64,000 bases of DNA from Aaosphaeria pasadenensis (Eukaryota > Ascomycota > Dothideomycetes > Pleosporales). The notes under the pieces were generated by a model, which was not told where the DNA came from, made no database searches, and worked only from the letters and a program-made list of their open reading frames with translations. This document shows positions 11,801-22,077 of the stretch, piece after piece. A program made the translations under genes and the position numbers. The stretch is from contig JAKLMB010000013.1 in NCBI GenBank assembly GCA_022813625.1, forward strand, positions 744,001-808,000, read 5' to 3'. The first letter of the stretch is position 1. Each line of letters opens with the position of its first letter.

Positions 11801-13434
11801 AGTCGATGCCACCATGCACAGGCTTGAGGGTATTCCAAGAGCAGTCAAAATGTTGGCAATTAATTATGCCACGAGCCACAAGCCGGCTGCTGTGCTCAAG
11901 GGGTAACCGCCCTGTGATCCTTCTGTAGCAATCTGCGACGCATATTGAGATAGTACCTGCTGTACCACTGGCAGCGGACACCGTTGCTTTACGAGTAGTC
12001 ACTGTGCACCGAGTAGCGAAGAGAAGACCGAGGCGGGGTAGATTGCTATATTATCGTGTATGCACGGACATGTTGTCATCTTGGACAAGCCGTTGGCCAG
12101 GCTCTGGGGAGGAAGCGCCCGCGTGCGAGGTTTGAGAAACAAGATGGAGCCAGGCTGTAAGATGAGATGGACGGTCGAGATGAATGAAGGGCTGAGGATG
12201 ACCAGCCATGGTGTCTTGAATTAGAGGTTTAGTCTCAAACGTTCCTGCCAAGAAACGACAACGAGCCAATCGCAACCCATGCGCAGATCTGTGAATCCCT
12301 GCAGTTGGACCAATCACATCCCAGGTAGTCCTGCCGCTTAGTGTCCTTCTCATTTACGCCTGAAGCATAGTGCCCGAAATGCTTCCCTGGACGTTCTCTG
12401 TACATTGTGGAAGACGTTTTCTTTGCTTTTAAACCTCATCAAACATTATCGTGCCTAATTTAAGTACTGCTTCTATTTCATATTGTGTAAAAATGTCGTC
12501 TCCGTGCCCAGACCGATTACGAAGGGCAATTTACGATCCTGATCCCACGATTCGTCATTGCTGTCTAAGCTTGAATCCTTAGATCCATCGATGGTTGGAT
12601 GTTATGTGGCTGGAAGAGGTATCAAAGTATGTATGCCGCAAAATGTAGAGGCTTGCTGGCATGGTTAGCAGCTGTTCTTGCAAGCTCGCGCTCCTAAGAG
12701 CAAAATGTTGAAGGCCGGATCTGTACAATTCTGTGCTACATTCCCCACGCGCAGAATCAACCTTCTCTGAGCCAACCTCATTGTTGTTGGACGCCGGTCC
12801 TACCATCTGTGGAGAAAGGGCCCATCTAGTTCCCGCTCTGAGATTGGCCTGATCGAAATTGTCCGACTTGCTTCTAGGATGAAGGAGTCATGTCGTAAGT
12901 TCTGTGTCGCCGTCCCCGTGCGTCATCAAAGGGCTGCCGTCGACGTTTGTCTCAGGACCAGCATCCCTCCCGCGTAATCTTAGCCTTCTGCCATATCTTT
13001 GCATACTAAACTGCAAGTCTGGCCAGTCCCTCACTCCTGTCCATCACTTCACGATCACCCACATTCCTTTCTTGATCTGCGATCTCCCTTGTGCAGCCTT
13101 AGCCTACACTGGACCACGCTCTTTTGATTCTTGAACCCACCACATTCACTCTTTTGTTTACCAAGTACGCCTCAGTCGTACCTCTTGAGATCCTAGCCCT
13201 CAACAGGACATCCACGTAGGTCATTATCCCTCTTTTTAAGACATGTTCCGCCCTAGTGGTTGGCCACACTTAAATTCCATATAAAGTGTTGTGGATCTTT
13301 CCGAAGAGGCCTCCCAATTTTTAAGGGTCCCCGTTCTGATCGGTCATACAGTTGTTCCAGGACGATACATATCGATAAAGATCAAGGATCAAGATCAATA
13401 GTCGAGTCCATCCAAGCTCTTTGCCAGATTCACG

Positions 13435-14484
13435 ATGCGTTCTGCTGCTCTCTTGGCCTCGTTGGCGATCGGTGCGATTGCCCTCCCCCTCGACAAACGG
13501 CAAGTCGTGACCGAGTACGAAGTCGAGGTCGTCACCAAAACGGTATACATTACCGCCGACTTCCCCGCACCAACTTCCGGACCCAAGCCCACGGAGGATA
13601 CTTCTTGCTTGGACGAGTTCCCATCGTCGAGCTCAAATCTGGATGAGTTTCCCCAGTTGAGCTCAACATCCACATCATCCCTATCAACCAGGCAGCCAGC
13701 TTTCTCTGCACCTGTGATCACAAGGCCGTCCAACACTCCAAGGCCTCGGCCACAGACGAGTAGTGTGTATGTGTCTGTACCTACCCCTCAGCCGACTTCA
13801 GCTCCTGCACCGGAGCCGTCTTCGTCGAAGACAACTCCAACTCCAACTCCAACTCCAACACCCACGCCGGAGCCTGTAACATCAAGCTCTGCCGTTCCGG
13901 CTCCCAGCGCAACACCATCTGCGCCTGCCGGTAGCCACGTCTCTGGAGAAATCCAGGCGACCTTCGGGTCCGGTCCCGATTACGAGGCTGCAGTTCTCTA
14001 CCATCACAACGCTGCCCGCGCCAACCATGGTGCCGGTCCCCTTGTCTGGGACGCAGCTTGCGCGAACAACGCCCTGATCGCTGCTAACAGATGTGACTTT
14101 GAGCACTTTATTCCCGAGGGCGCTGGTCAGGGACAGAATCTGTTCACCCACTCCGGTGACGAATTCAACGCCACCGCCGGTATCACCGAGAGCTGGTACA
14201 AGGGCGAGTTCGAGGCCATGCAGCCTTACTGGGGCGCTTCCGACATCCCCGAAGATGTCTTCCACGAGGTCGGTCACTTGACCGCCATGCTCTGGAAGAG
14301 CACCACCAAGGTCGGCTGCGTCTCGATCGACTGCGGCACCAAGATGACCGTCAACGGAAAGGCCTCAGACATGAACAAGTACACCGTCTGCAACTACGCC
14401 TCCGCTGGAAACATCAAGGGCAACTACGGCAAAGAAGTCGGCGCCCCCGTCTCCACCACCAACCTCGGAAGCTGGCTCGACTAA
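13435..14484 (+). CDS. secreted CAP/PR-1-like protein
   Basis: Secreted protein of 349 aa in a single exon. Residues 1-16 form a signal peptide, and a Lys-Arg pair near residues 21-22 suggests Kex2-type processing. A long Ser/Thr/Pro-rich linker (about 25-170) includes a run of Thr-Pro repeats and is probably O-glycosylated. The CAP domain spans about 180-325, with YHHNAARANHG at its start, ESWYKGEF in the middle, EVGHLTAMLWKSTTKVGC as the HxTxxxW-like signature and VCNYASAGNIKGNY at the end. Yeast Pry proteins of this fold bind and export sterols; some plant-pathogen homologues act on hosts. Which of these applies here cannot be seen. A TATA-like CATATAAAG lies about 155 bp upstream. Coding sequence is C-rich at third positions, consistent with good expression. 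Confidence 0.9.
   Translation: MRSAALLASLAIGAIALPLDKRQVVTEYEVEVVTKTVYITADFPAPTSGPKPTEDTSCLDEFPSSSSNLDEFPQLSSTSTSSLSTRQPAFSAPVITRPSNTPRPRPQTSSVYVSVPTPQPTSAPAPEPSSSKTTPTPTPTPTPTPEPVTSSSAVPAPSATPSAPAGSHVSGEIQATFGSGPDYEAAVLYHHNAARANHGAGPLVWDAACANNALIAANRCDFEHFIPEGAGQGQNLFTHSGDEFNATAGITESWYKGEFEAMQPYWGASDIPEDVFHEVGHLTAMLWKSTTKVGCVSIDCGTKMTVNGKASDMNKYTVCNYASAGNIKGNYGKEVGAPVSTTNLGSWLD
13831..13861 (+). repeat. (AACTCC)n microsatellite in coding sequence
   Basis: About five tandem copies of a 6-nt unit inside the CAP gene, encoding Thr-Pro repeats of the linker. Copy number changes would keep the frame. Confidence 0.7.
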
Positions 14485-15031
14485 ACCCTCAGTCCTTATC
14501 TTCCTCGGATCTCATTTTCTTTTCTTTCTGCTAGTAACTCACTCAGCATCTTGCATGGTGTATCGGGCATTATTCCGACAGGGCGGCGGCTGCTTGCACA
14601 GGTGTGGGCCGAGTCCGCGATATCCATTGTTTTTTTCCTTTTCTATATTCTTTTCCCTTGGCTCGATGTTGTCTATAGTCAGCCAAAAAATCTTCTGCAT
14701 TCTTAACTTCAATGTATATACCTTACGGCAGGTCTAGAAGACCGCTTCGTGGGAGGGTTCACCCTTTTCAATATCACGTGCCGATCCAATATGTCAATGA
14801 CAAACTCATGATTCCAAAGACTGCCTTTTGATCTTGTCGCACTATGGTGATACTGTGTGACTTCTGATATAATTGGCATGCGAAAGACTTTACAGTCCTA
14901 TAGATTGCATTGGTAAATACGCACAGCAAGATACCATGAGGTGCAAGAGAAATGAAAGATTTCGATCAAGTGTAGTTCAGTGAACGATAAGTGCGACGCG
15001 GTAAGTGACTAGTGAAACAACTTCTGTTATC

Positions 15032-15062
15032 GACTTGCATTTGGGACTAGAGAATGCAAGTC
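15032..15062. repeat. perfect 10-bp inverted repeat
   Basis: GACTTGCATT at 15032-15041 and its exact reverse complement at 15053-15062, separated by an 11-nt loop. First of three foldbacks in 350 bp. Confidence 0.7.
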
Positions 15063-15086
15063 TAATTCTGACTGGCTCTATTCACG

Positions 15087-15162
15087 CTAGCGGTAAATGG
15101 ACTTAGAGCATGAATTGATTCTTTAGTAAAGAACTCAAGACCATCCATTTACCTACTGCTAG
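15087..15162. repeat. long imperfect hairpin
   Basis: Nested inverted repeat: CTAGC with GCTAG at the ends, GGTAAATGGA at 15092-15101 pairing exactly with 15144-15153, and TTGATTCTTTA at 15115-15125 pairing with 15127-15138 with one bulge. The apical loop is one base, so folding as RNA would need the helix end to open. Confidence 0.6.
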
Positions 15163-15341
15163 GAAACTAAAATGCTGACGGTTATACCGGGATAGCAGTA
15201 TTTTGTGCCTTCTAGGCGCATTGTATGCGTGCTCGATGCTAAGAGGTAGAAAAGTGTATTAATCGCCATTATCCATTACCGCATCTTGATTCATAACTAA
15301 CTTCTGCCTTGAGTGGTTGAAACAGCAATCATGAAGATGGT

Positions 15342-15379
15342 GCATAGAAAGATCATATTCTTGACAAATCTTTCTATGC
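15342..15379. repeat. perfect 12-bp inverted repeat
   Basis: GCATAGAAAGAT at 15342-15353 pairs exactly with 15368-15379 across a 14-nt loop. Confidence 0.75.
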
Positions 15380-15697
15380 TAGCATTATATGGCTGAACTC
15401 GTTAGGTCGATCTTTCCACGGGCCCGCTGCCTTGACGATTGAGTGCTACGGTTCATTATATAACTCCTGAGAGTCCACGAGAGCTGGCGTCCACACCCAA
15501 TCGTTATTTGCGAAGAGGTCTTGTAATTAAATCAGTTCTTCCAGAGGGTTGTTACTACCAGAATCACTCCTCGCCCTTCAATCATCTTCTTCATTTATCA
15601 TCTCATGCTGTCTCATGCCCATCCCTTCCCAGCATAATGGCGGTAAGAGCTCTGTTCTCATTGACAAGACCATTTTAGAAGAAATGAAACTAACCTT

Positions 15698-16462
15698 TCA
15701 CCCATCTCTATGTAATGACTCTGGCCTCGTCTTCAGCGCTCTCATTATGTCTCGACGGTTCACCGCGCTAAGCCACCAATACCACTCTTCCTCATTATCG
15801 CGCGACAGAATATCAGCATAAACACCTGCATATTCCCCTTTTGTAGGTGCCAAATCTTTAATACACTACAGATAGAACGAACGGTCATCTTTCTGCGTCT
15901 GCGAGTAAGCGCACGGTGCCCAATCAAACTCCTCTCCTACTAATCGGGGCTCGTTCATTAGAAAGCGCGGGTAGACAGCTGAAAACTGTAGGGGAGCCAT
16001 GGTGGCAATGCCCCAGTCCACGATGCTAGACATACCACATCGGCCTTGGATGCTTCGATGTATTTCTCCTTTGCACCATTCCACCTTCTAGTTGTTGATG
16101 ATGATGTTGGAGGGATTCATATCTCCATGGACGAGCACGTGGGGCTCGTTGTCAAGGGCGGGGAGATGAAAGTCAGACATGCGGTCCAATAAGGCCTCAC
16201 AGTCAGTGATTGAGACTCCAGGCAGTTTCCCTTGGATACATCGGTTTATCCGCGTTCTGTAGATCTTGTTCTGGATCCAGTCTGCTGCAGAACCGCCTGC
16301 AGATGTTAACGCTGGATTGGGAAAACTCCATGCAATCGTACCTGACTCTTGTACTTTCAAAAGATCTAGAGTGACCTCTGCTCGCGGTCTGAGGTCCACG
16401 CTCTTGCCTGACTTTTCTGTGCAGGTTCCTCGGAGCGCGTGACTGACGAGTCGCTTCCACAC
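15698..16462 (-). pseudogene. decayed APH-type phosphotransferase relic
   Basis: Remains of a fungal aminoglycoside-phosphotransferase-like kinase (protein-kinase-like fold; cellular substrate usually unknown). Recognisable parts in order are ADWIQNKIYRTRI, LDRMSDFHLPALDNEPHVL, the catalytic-loop HGDMNPSNIIINN, the Mg-binding IVDWG, then PLQFSAVYPRFL and a C-terminal EEEWYWWLSAVNRRDI block. An intron fits between VQESG and GSAADW (GTACGA...CTGCAG). The frame is broken by two TAG codons, one at 16088-16090 just after NIIINN and one at 15866-15868 after DDRSFYL, where family members continue. The N-lobe is mostly missing: little more than a DLRPRAE segment precedes the C-lobe. The reading frame after the second stop stays open to 15698, so decay is recent or modest. 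C-to-T changes of Gln codons could explain the second stop. Confidence 0.75.
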
Positions 16463-16570
16463 TGTTGGGATGTCTGTATTGTTGGGATGCTAATCAGTTA
16501 TAAAAGGCAGCCACTCCCATCATTTGCGTCCTTCCCCCTTCACCAGACCTCAGCCTACAAAACCGCAAAC

Positions 16571-17145
16571 ATGAGCTCGCCAATCTCTTCTTCTCCACCA
16601 TCATCAGCCCTCACTTATTGGTACCTCCCAACGTATATGTACGCAGTCATCGCTCAGTACTCTCAACCAGAAAGTATGCCTTCGCTTATAGCCCTCAGGG
16701 CTTCTTTATTACTGTTTCTCAAACATCCGCTACTTAGTTGTACATGTCTAAGAATCTTTAAGGCTATGCTAACGTTATGCCAGTTGCAATCATTGGAGGC
16801 ACGGCACCTGCTCTACCATCCTTGCTCACGCACCTCTTTCGCAAGACATCACAGCCAACAATGTTCACTCGCATGATGAAATATGCACCCTGGTCTCTGG
16901 TGCCGATTCCTGCCATCCTGCTCCTTATATACGCTTTCCAGCCTTCTCAAAGATCTCAAGATGAACCAAGCCGTATGTTTCATTTCGCTTAGGTCATTAA
17001 TGACATGCACTGACGAGGTTAGACCAAGATTGAGGCTCCGTATGTGGTATTGTCGTTTCCGATTCAAGCAAGTGGTGTTATGCTATGCCCCTGGAACTAT
17101 AAAGCCAGGTATGCTGATATAAGGGCTAAAATTAGGATAGTTTAG
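16571..17145 (+). CDS. doubtful small membrane protein gene
   Basis: A TATA-like TTATAAAAG lies at 16498, about 70 bp before an ATG at 16571. The first exon (to 16673) encodes a Ser/Pro-rich start and an aromatic stretch. A convincing 110-nt intron follows: GTATGC donor, GCTAACG branch point and CCAG acceptor at 16783. The second exon (from 16784) encodes AIIGGTAPALPSLLTHLF and a hydrophobic segment WSLVPIPAILLLIYAF. A donor GTATGT at 16973 suggests another intron. Beyond it, coding-like text (IEAPYVVLSFPIQASG, then PWNYKARYADIR) runs to a TAG at 17143-17145, but no acceptor joins it in frame without a stop. It may be a broken gene or a wrongly resolved junction. I do not recognise the protein. 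Confidence 0.35.
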
Positions 17146-17812
17146 TGTGTGTAGCTACAAAAGTTAAAGTAGTTTTAATGCTAGTTACTGCTGTAGCTGT
17201 CTTAGCTTTGTGTCTTCTCTGCTTGTGATCTGTTTTATGCAAGAATTTAGTGTTTAGTCTGAAGCTTGAATAATAAGAGGCTTGGCAGGCTGTTGATTAT
17301 GGGACGTATTAATGAATCATGAAACTTCATAGTTGGTTTGTGAGTTGTTTATAGATCCAATGCGGAGGCACAGACTTTACAAACATCACAACACATCTCT
17401 ACCACGGGTTTTTCACAGATGGTAGATAGAGTAGTAGCATTAATGGAAGCCTCAGAACAGGAATTCAAAGTACAATCACTTATAAATGCGGCTCACAGTA
17501 GTATTAACTTAAATATGCCGGATGACGCTCACCTCTCGGGCATGAACGATTTGCCAGTCATCATGTTGTCTTTCAGTGAGCGCGTCGTCGTCAGCACAAG
17601 CACACTCATACACGGCAAGGTCAATGATTCAGTCCGAGAGACTCATGGCGCACACGGTACTGGAAGCCGCCCTCCTTTCATTGTCGGTCATACAAACGGC
17701 CAGATCTCGACGTACCCAAACCCACGAACACAATGTTTCGGAACTATGGCAGCAAGCTAGAAGTGACGATAAATTCAGACACTAGTCGCAAAGTATACAA
17801 CAATCGCTCTAC
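17146..17812. other. no gene seen
   Basis: Mostly AT-rich. An ATG-initiated frame of 113 codons at 17419-17760 follows a TTTTTCACAG acceptor-like site, so it could be a 3' exon of the doubtful gene upstream, but no motif supports it. Confidence 0.4.
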
Positions 17813-18361
17813 CTAACGTTCCGAAGTCAATTTAAAACACATGCCGGAAACAAGTATAGCCACCCCTTTCGGCAGAACCGCGTCGACCGTGTCTACGCTT
17901 CTATTCAGCGGTACCATCGTACCAGAACAGATAAAACCTTTGTTGGTAGCCTTCCACGACATAAGTCTGTCGTAGTCTACCGCCTCGAAGCGATGCCAGC
18001 TGATGTGTTCGTAATCTCCATTTGTAGTTGTTTCGGCCTGGCGAGACTTGGGTGGACAACGCCGATTAATGCTTTCCGTCGCCAACTTAAAACGCATGCT
18101 GAAAATAATCACAATCTGCCCTTTCGGCAGAACGGCGTCGACCGTGTCTACGTCTCCATCCAGCCTTTCCACATTTTTCACACCAGCATAGATGAAGCCC
18201 TCCTTGGTAGCCTTCCACGACATATGTCGATCGTAGTCAACCGCTTCGAAGAGATGGTACCTGATGTCTTCGTACTCTCCATTGGTCGTGATTTCGGCCT
18301 GACGCTTGATTAGCCAACACTTGCTTATACATTTGTTGGAAGGGTATTTTACCTCAGGCAT
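17813..18361 (-). CDS. unknown protein built of two tandem repeats
   Basis: Frame of 182 aa from an ATG at 18361. It consists of two copies of an unrecognised domain of about 85 residues. Copy 1 (about residues 21-100) and copy 2 (about 107-182) share RQAE-TTNG-YE, FEAVDYDR-MSWKAT, VDTVDAVLPKG and the ending FKL-(A/T)(T/S)E. At DNA level the units are offset by 261 bp, with a 6-bp in-frame length difference and many substitutions. The frame has survived in both copies, and most replacements are conservative, which argues that it is or recently was coding. No signal peptide or membrane segment is visible. The stretch upstream (18400-18760) has coding-like text and a possible intron, so extra 5' exons are possible. 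I do not recognise the fold. Confidence 0.5.
   Translation of the reverse strand: MPEVKYPSNKCISKCWLIKRQAEITTNGEYEDIRYHLFEAVDYDRHMSWKATKEGFIYAGVKNVERLDGDVDTVDAVLPKGQIVIIFSMRFKLATESINRRCPPKSRQAETTTNGDYEHISWHRFEAVDYDRLMSWKATNKGFICSGTMVPLNRSVDTVDAVLPKGVAILVSGMCFKLTSER
17830..18042. repeat. tandem duplication unit B
   Basis: Window-proximal copy of the duplicated segment, encoding the C-terminal domain of the two-repeat protein. It aligns with 18085-18303. Confidence 0.65.
18085..18303. repeat. tandem duplication unit A
   Basis: Second copy, encoding the N-terminal domain. It shares long blocks such as CTTCCACGACATA and GGCGTCGACCGTGTCTAC-like text with unit B. Confidence 0.65.
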
Positions 18362-19194
18362 TGGTAACAACTTTTAATTTCCGATTGTTCGCCCGTTTCG
18401 GAGCAGAGAGAAGCGAAACTATGTCGCGTGCGAACCTGAGCTCAGGATAAAGTAGGCCTGACGTCTCCGCTGTGGGATATGGGTGCTCGTGCAGTGCAAG
18501 ACCAGAGACAAATAAGCTTTCTCCGCCAGCAAAGGAAGGCGACAAGCTGTGTAAGACCGAATTAGCCTTATGCTTATATGAAAAGTAACGCCTAGAGCAC
18601 ATTACCTTAAAGCAGTCCAAGTAATAGTACAGTATATACCGGCCGGAGGAAAGGAAAGCCCTAGAAGCCATATGCTGGAGATACGGAAACCCAGACCTGG
18701 CGGGGGGCTTTTCCAGCTGTTGAAGAGGGGAAGATGGATGTGGATCCCTCTCGTTACACGACAGGATACTTTACAAGGAAACATCTGCAGGCTAGATGGT
18801 AGGACTTAGCTAGTATCTATAGGAGCTGTGATGAAAATGTTACCAAGTTATAAAGGGTTTATCAAAAAGAAGCTCGTCCCAGAGGATTTGATAGACAGCA
18901 GTTTTCGATGAATGAATGAATGCATGCATGAATGAGTACCTATGATGGCAATGGTGGTCAATTATCGCCATAGAACAGACGTATATTCCCCACCCCTCCC
19001 CTCCGTGCAACTATCTGAACAAGAAAACCGGATACCAACATAGATAGATACAACATGACACCATAAACAAGAAAAAGTTAACTGTACAAAGATTCCTCCC
19101 TCTCTCTCGCGGGCACATAGATATATGCAGTGAAGTGCAGTAATATAACATTAGATTCGACAAGGACGCGTTGCAGACCCACCACACGATGCCT
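18362..19194. other. intergenic, with an (ATGA)n run
   Basis: No gene is certain. A tetranucleotide run of ATGA/ATGC units lies at 18907-18936. 18400-18760 read on the minus strand has coding-like patches and a possible intron (GTAATG...ACACAG near 18600-18545) that may belong to the two-repeat gene. Confidence 0.4.
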
Positions 19195-21749
19195 CTACCT
19201 GACGAGTTCAATTCTCTCACCAGAGAGCGTCGCGTTGGGTGACGAGTGTCCCGCGTGGCGGTTCTTGTCGGTGACGATGGCGTTGTACTGTTATAATCTC
19301 GTTAGCATCAATACACTCACTCCTGATCAAGCTCCAGCATGGATATGGGAGAACGACTTACCTTAAACGCGAAATTCAGCACCAACGCGACAGCCAGTCC
19401 CACACACACGACCATCGGCCCAACAATGTTATCGAAATCCGTGCCGCTGCGCTGCTTGATGAGCTTCATCCTCCACATGTACATGCCCCAGCCCCAGGCG
19501 AGGGTGAAGGCGGCGATGAGGGTGTACACGACGGCGAGGGAGCGTGCGATGTTGTTGTCCTCGCCGGCGGCGTTGTAGAGGCCGAGGGAGAGGGAGGCGA
19601 GCAGCACGGAGACGTGCTGCCATTTGATGTAGGTGCGCTGGTTTGCGAGCCAGACTTTGGCTTCGACGCGCACGGGGCCTTGGTCTTTGATCCAGACGCC
19701 GGGGTCCCGGACGCCGGGCGGGAGTTGGATGCGGTCTTGTTGTTTGGCGCGGGCATACTTGGAGTTCGATGTGAAGGAGGGGAAGAGGGAGCGGAGGCCC
19801 GTGGATTGGGAGAAGGGGTTCTTGAGGAGAGCGGTGCCCTCGTCGTCTTCGTCGGAGTCGGGCTCCTCGGTGGCTTTTTTGCCGTTGGAAGGGATGTCGT
19901 CTGAGACGTTTTGGCTGGTTTGTAGGCCAGAGGCGTTGGAGGTTGCGCGCTTGGTGAGGGACTTGGAGACGACGGGTGATCCGACGGGAGAAGTGACGGA
20001 GGGACGGTAGCTGGGGCTGGCCTTTGCGCCGAAGAGACTTCCCACTGCGAAGTCGTCCTCGGCAGCCTTTTTCTTGCGCTCCTGCTCCTCCTCGAAGGCT
20101 TGCTGGGGCTCCTGTCGGATATCGGTGTCGATATCGCTCAGCCAGAAGGGAAATGTGTTGACGTTGTCGTCGAAGAGCATGGCGACGCCGTGCACGAACT
20201 TGGAGAAACGGGGTGTCTCCTTGACGAGATGAGAGTTCATGAGGTCCTCGATCCACTCGTACTTCTTCATTCCCTTGGTCTTGATCTCGAGCAGCGCATA
20301 GGGGAAGCGGTTGATCTCGCCCTTGCGGATCGCCTTGAATGGGTACTCCATCTGGGAGCCGTCGATGTCCCTGCGGTGCCAGTCCTCGGGATCGCGGCAC
20401 GGCCGGTCGTGGTCGAGGGAATCCTCGCGGATGGTGGCCAAGTTGGTGTCTAGAGAGATCCTCACGCGGTCGTCGCCGGGGATCTGGAACGCAGTGCGGG
20501 TGTAGTTGGCGCGAAGGACGGGCTGGAGCTCGTTCTTCTTGATGAAGGACTGGATGTCGTCGACGGCCTTCTTGAAGCCTTCAATGGTCTCGGCGTCCTT
20601 CTTTTGGTACTCCATCTTCTGGATGGTCTTCTCCATCTTGTACTTTCCTTCGATGAATTGCTCAATGTACTTCTCCTTGATTGGGAACCTCTGCTCTTCG
20701 CTGGCATCCCCATCCTTGATCTCTTTCTTCTCGAACACGATTTCAGGCTTCTCGGCGAGCTGCCCGTACCAGCGGAGGCGCAAGGACCCGGCATTGGGTG
20801 TGTGGTTCACCTTGTCGGTGTACAGCGAGAACTTGGGGTTGTCGAAGTAGATCGACGTGAGGGTAGGATCGCGCTGAGAGCCCTCTGCGACCTTTGAAGT
20901 CTGGGGGTTGTACACAAGCACCGGCAGCCGACGGAGGATAACCGTCTTGACCTCGAGGATGTTGTCCTTGTGAATCCAGACTATCACCAATTAGCCAATT
21001 CCCTTACAACAGTCATGTAAACCCGAAAACTTACACTTATGCGACGTGAAGCTCTCCCCACCAGTCGTGCTCTCCGCAAACGACAACGCCTCACTCGTCT
21101 TCCCCTCCAAGCTCTGCCTAACAAAAGAATACATCGCCGACAGCCTAAACAGCAGCGGCGAATGGTCCTCCTTGTTGAGCGGATGCGCCGCAAGCCTCGT
21201 CTCCAGAAAAGCGCGCAGCCTATACGCACCGCCGCGCTTGCGGTCATGCTTCTTCGTCGCCTTGAAGAACGCCGTGTAGTTAATCCTGCTATACTTCTCC
21301 AGCTCATTCACCTCCTTCGTGATGTCGTCCAGCTCCGCCAGCACCTCCTTCAGCAGCTTCTCCCTCTCCTCGGGCTTCAATTCCTGCTTCGCGGCCGCGG
21401 GCTCCGGCTTCGCTGCCTCGGCGTACGTCTGCGCGTCGCCGCTTCCATCCTTCTGCTCGCCTTTGATGCCAACAGCAAGCGGCTCGAGCTTCTTCTCGCA
21501 GGCGGTGGTCCTGTCCCTCAGCTTCTGCGCGACCTCAGACTGGAACCTGTGCACCTTCTCGAGCTGGACGTGGATCAGCTCGTCGACGAAGGCCGTCTCG
21601 TCCTCGTCGGTCCACTTGTCGTCGTCGTCGTCGATCGGCGACGCGCTGTCGTCGCTGTCCTTGAGCAGCTTCTTCAGCTTCTCATAGTCGACGTAGTACG
21701 CCTTCCACGGCGGGTAGATGCTCTTGCGGAGCGTCGTGCCGAAGCGCAT
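19195..21749 (-). CDS. vacuolar transporter chaperone (VTC) subunit, SPX-VTC-DUF202
   Basis: Subunit of the vacuolar membrane complex that makes inorganic polyphosphate from ATP and moves it into the vacuole. Exons 21749-21035, 20980-19362 and 19287-19195 give 808 aa. The N-terminal SPX domain (about 1-165) starts FGTTLRKSIYPPWKAYYVDY and has the Lys-rich KKLLKD helix that senses inositol pyrophosphates. The central VTC tunnel domain (about 240-480) shows LTSIYFDN, SLRLRWYG and RFPIKEKY. An acidic and Ser-rich linker follows, then a DUF202 region with three membrane helices (about 690-780). The small last exon adds the hydrophilic tail. The YPPW start and the length are closer to yeast Vtc2/Vtc3 than Vtc4, but the Arg pair in LRLRW is kept, so I do not decide between catalytic and accessory subunit. 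A CACGTG box lies about 323 bp upstream. Confidence 0.9.
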
Positions 21750-22071
21750 GGTGGAGAGAGGTAAGGAAGGGAATGCGGTTGTTGGGATGGATGTCGATTG
21801 GTGGGTGTTTGGTCCGACGGCTCGCGGTGCTGCGGTTCCTTCGTTTCAATGCAATGCGTAAGAACAAGGAGACTATGTCGCGTAGGAAGGGAATGAATGT
21901 AGAGTATCAATTCAATTCCTCTTGGGGGGAATATGATTCTGAAAATTGAAGAACCACGACCGGCCTTTCTTTGGACGCAAGAAATCCAGAGGTTCGATGG
22001 TTGTTGCTAGTTTGGACGGGTGGGGAGCTCTCTGAACCCGGCATGGGCACGAATTAGCCAATCATTCGTTG

Positions 22072-22077
22072 CACGTG
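22072..22077. promoter_or_regulatory. CACGTG box upstream of VTC
   Basis: Palindromic bHLH site about 323 bp before the VTC ATG. Yeast Pho4 and Neurospora NUC-1 bind CACGTG-type sites in phosphate-regulated genes, and VTC genes belong to that regulon in yeast. A CCAAT sequence is about 15 bp away. Binding here is inferred. Confidence 0.45.

Larger units (their letters stand above)
8294..13434. other. 5 kb gene-poor stretch
   Basis: No gene that I can support. Motif copies lie at 8625 and 8800. A small (CTCGCA)3 run is near 8850. Between 9.8 and 12.8 kb all open frames of 60 codons or more are on the minus strand (for example 12353-12051, 11634-11320, 10989-10732, 10505-10251). None has a family motif, and I could not join them through plausible introns. 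The last 250 bp, with a TATA-like CATATAAAG near 13278, is probably the promoter of the CAP gene. Confidence 0.5.
14485..15697. other. intergenic region with three hairpins
   Basis: No gene seen. It contains the 3' flank of the CAP gene and a cluster of three foldback sequences between 15032 and 15379, listed separately. Open frames at 15439-15678 and 15549-15821 (plus) are antisense to or abut the kinase relic and look accidental. Confidence 0.5.

Noticed and set aside
17419..17760. 113-codon plus-strand frame as a separate gene
   Set aside because: Follows an acceptor-like site but has no recognisable motif, promoter or conserved feature.
19429..20400. Arg/Pro-rich 323-codon frame in the VTC gene
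   Set aside because: Out-of-frame reading of the VTC exon; the correct frame gives SPX-VTC-DUF202.
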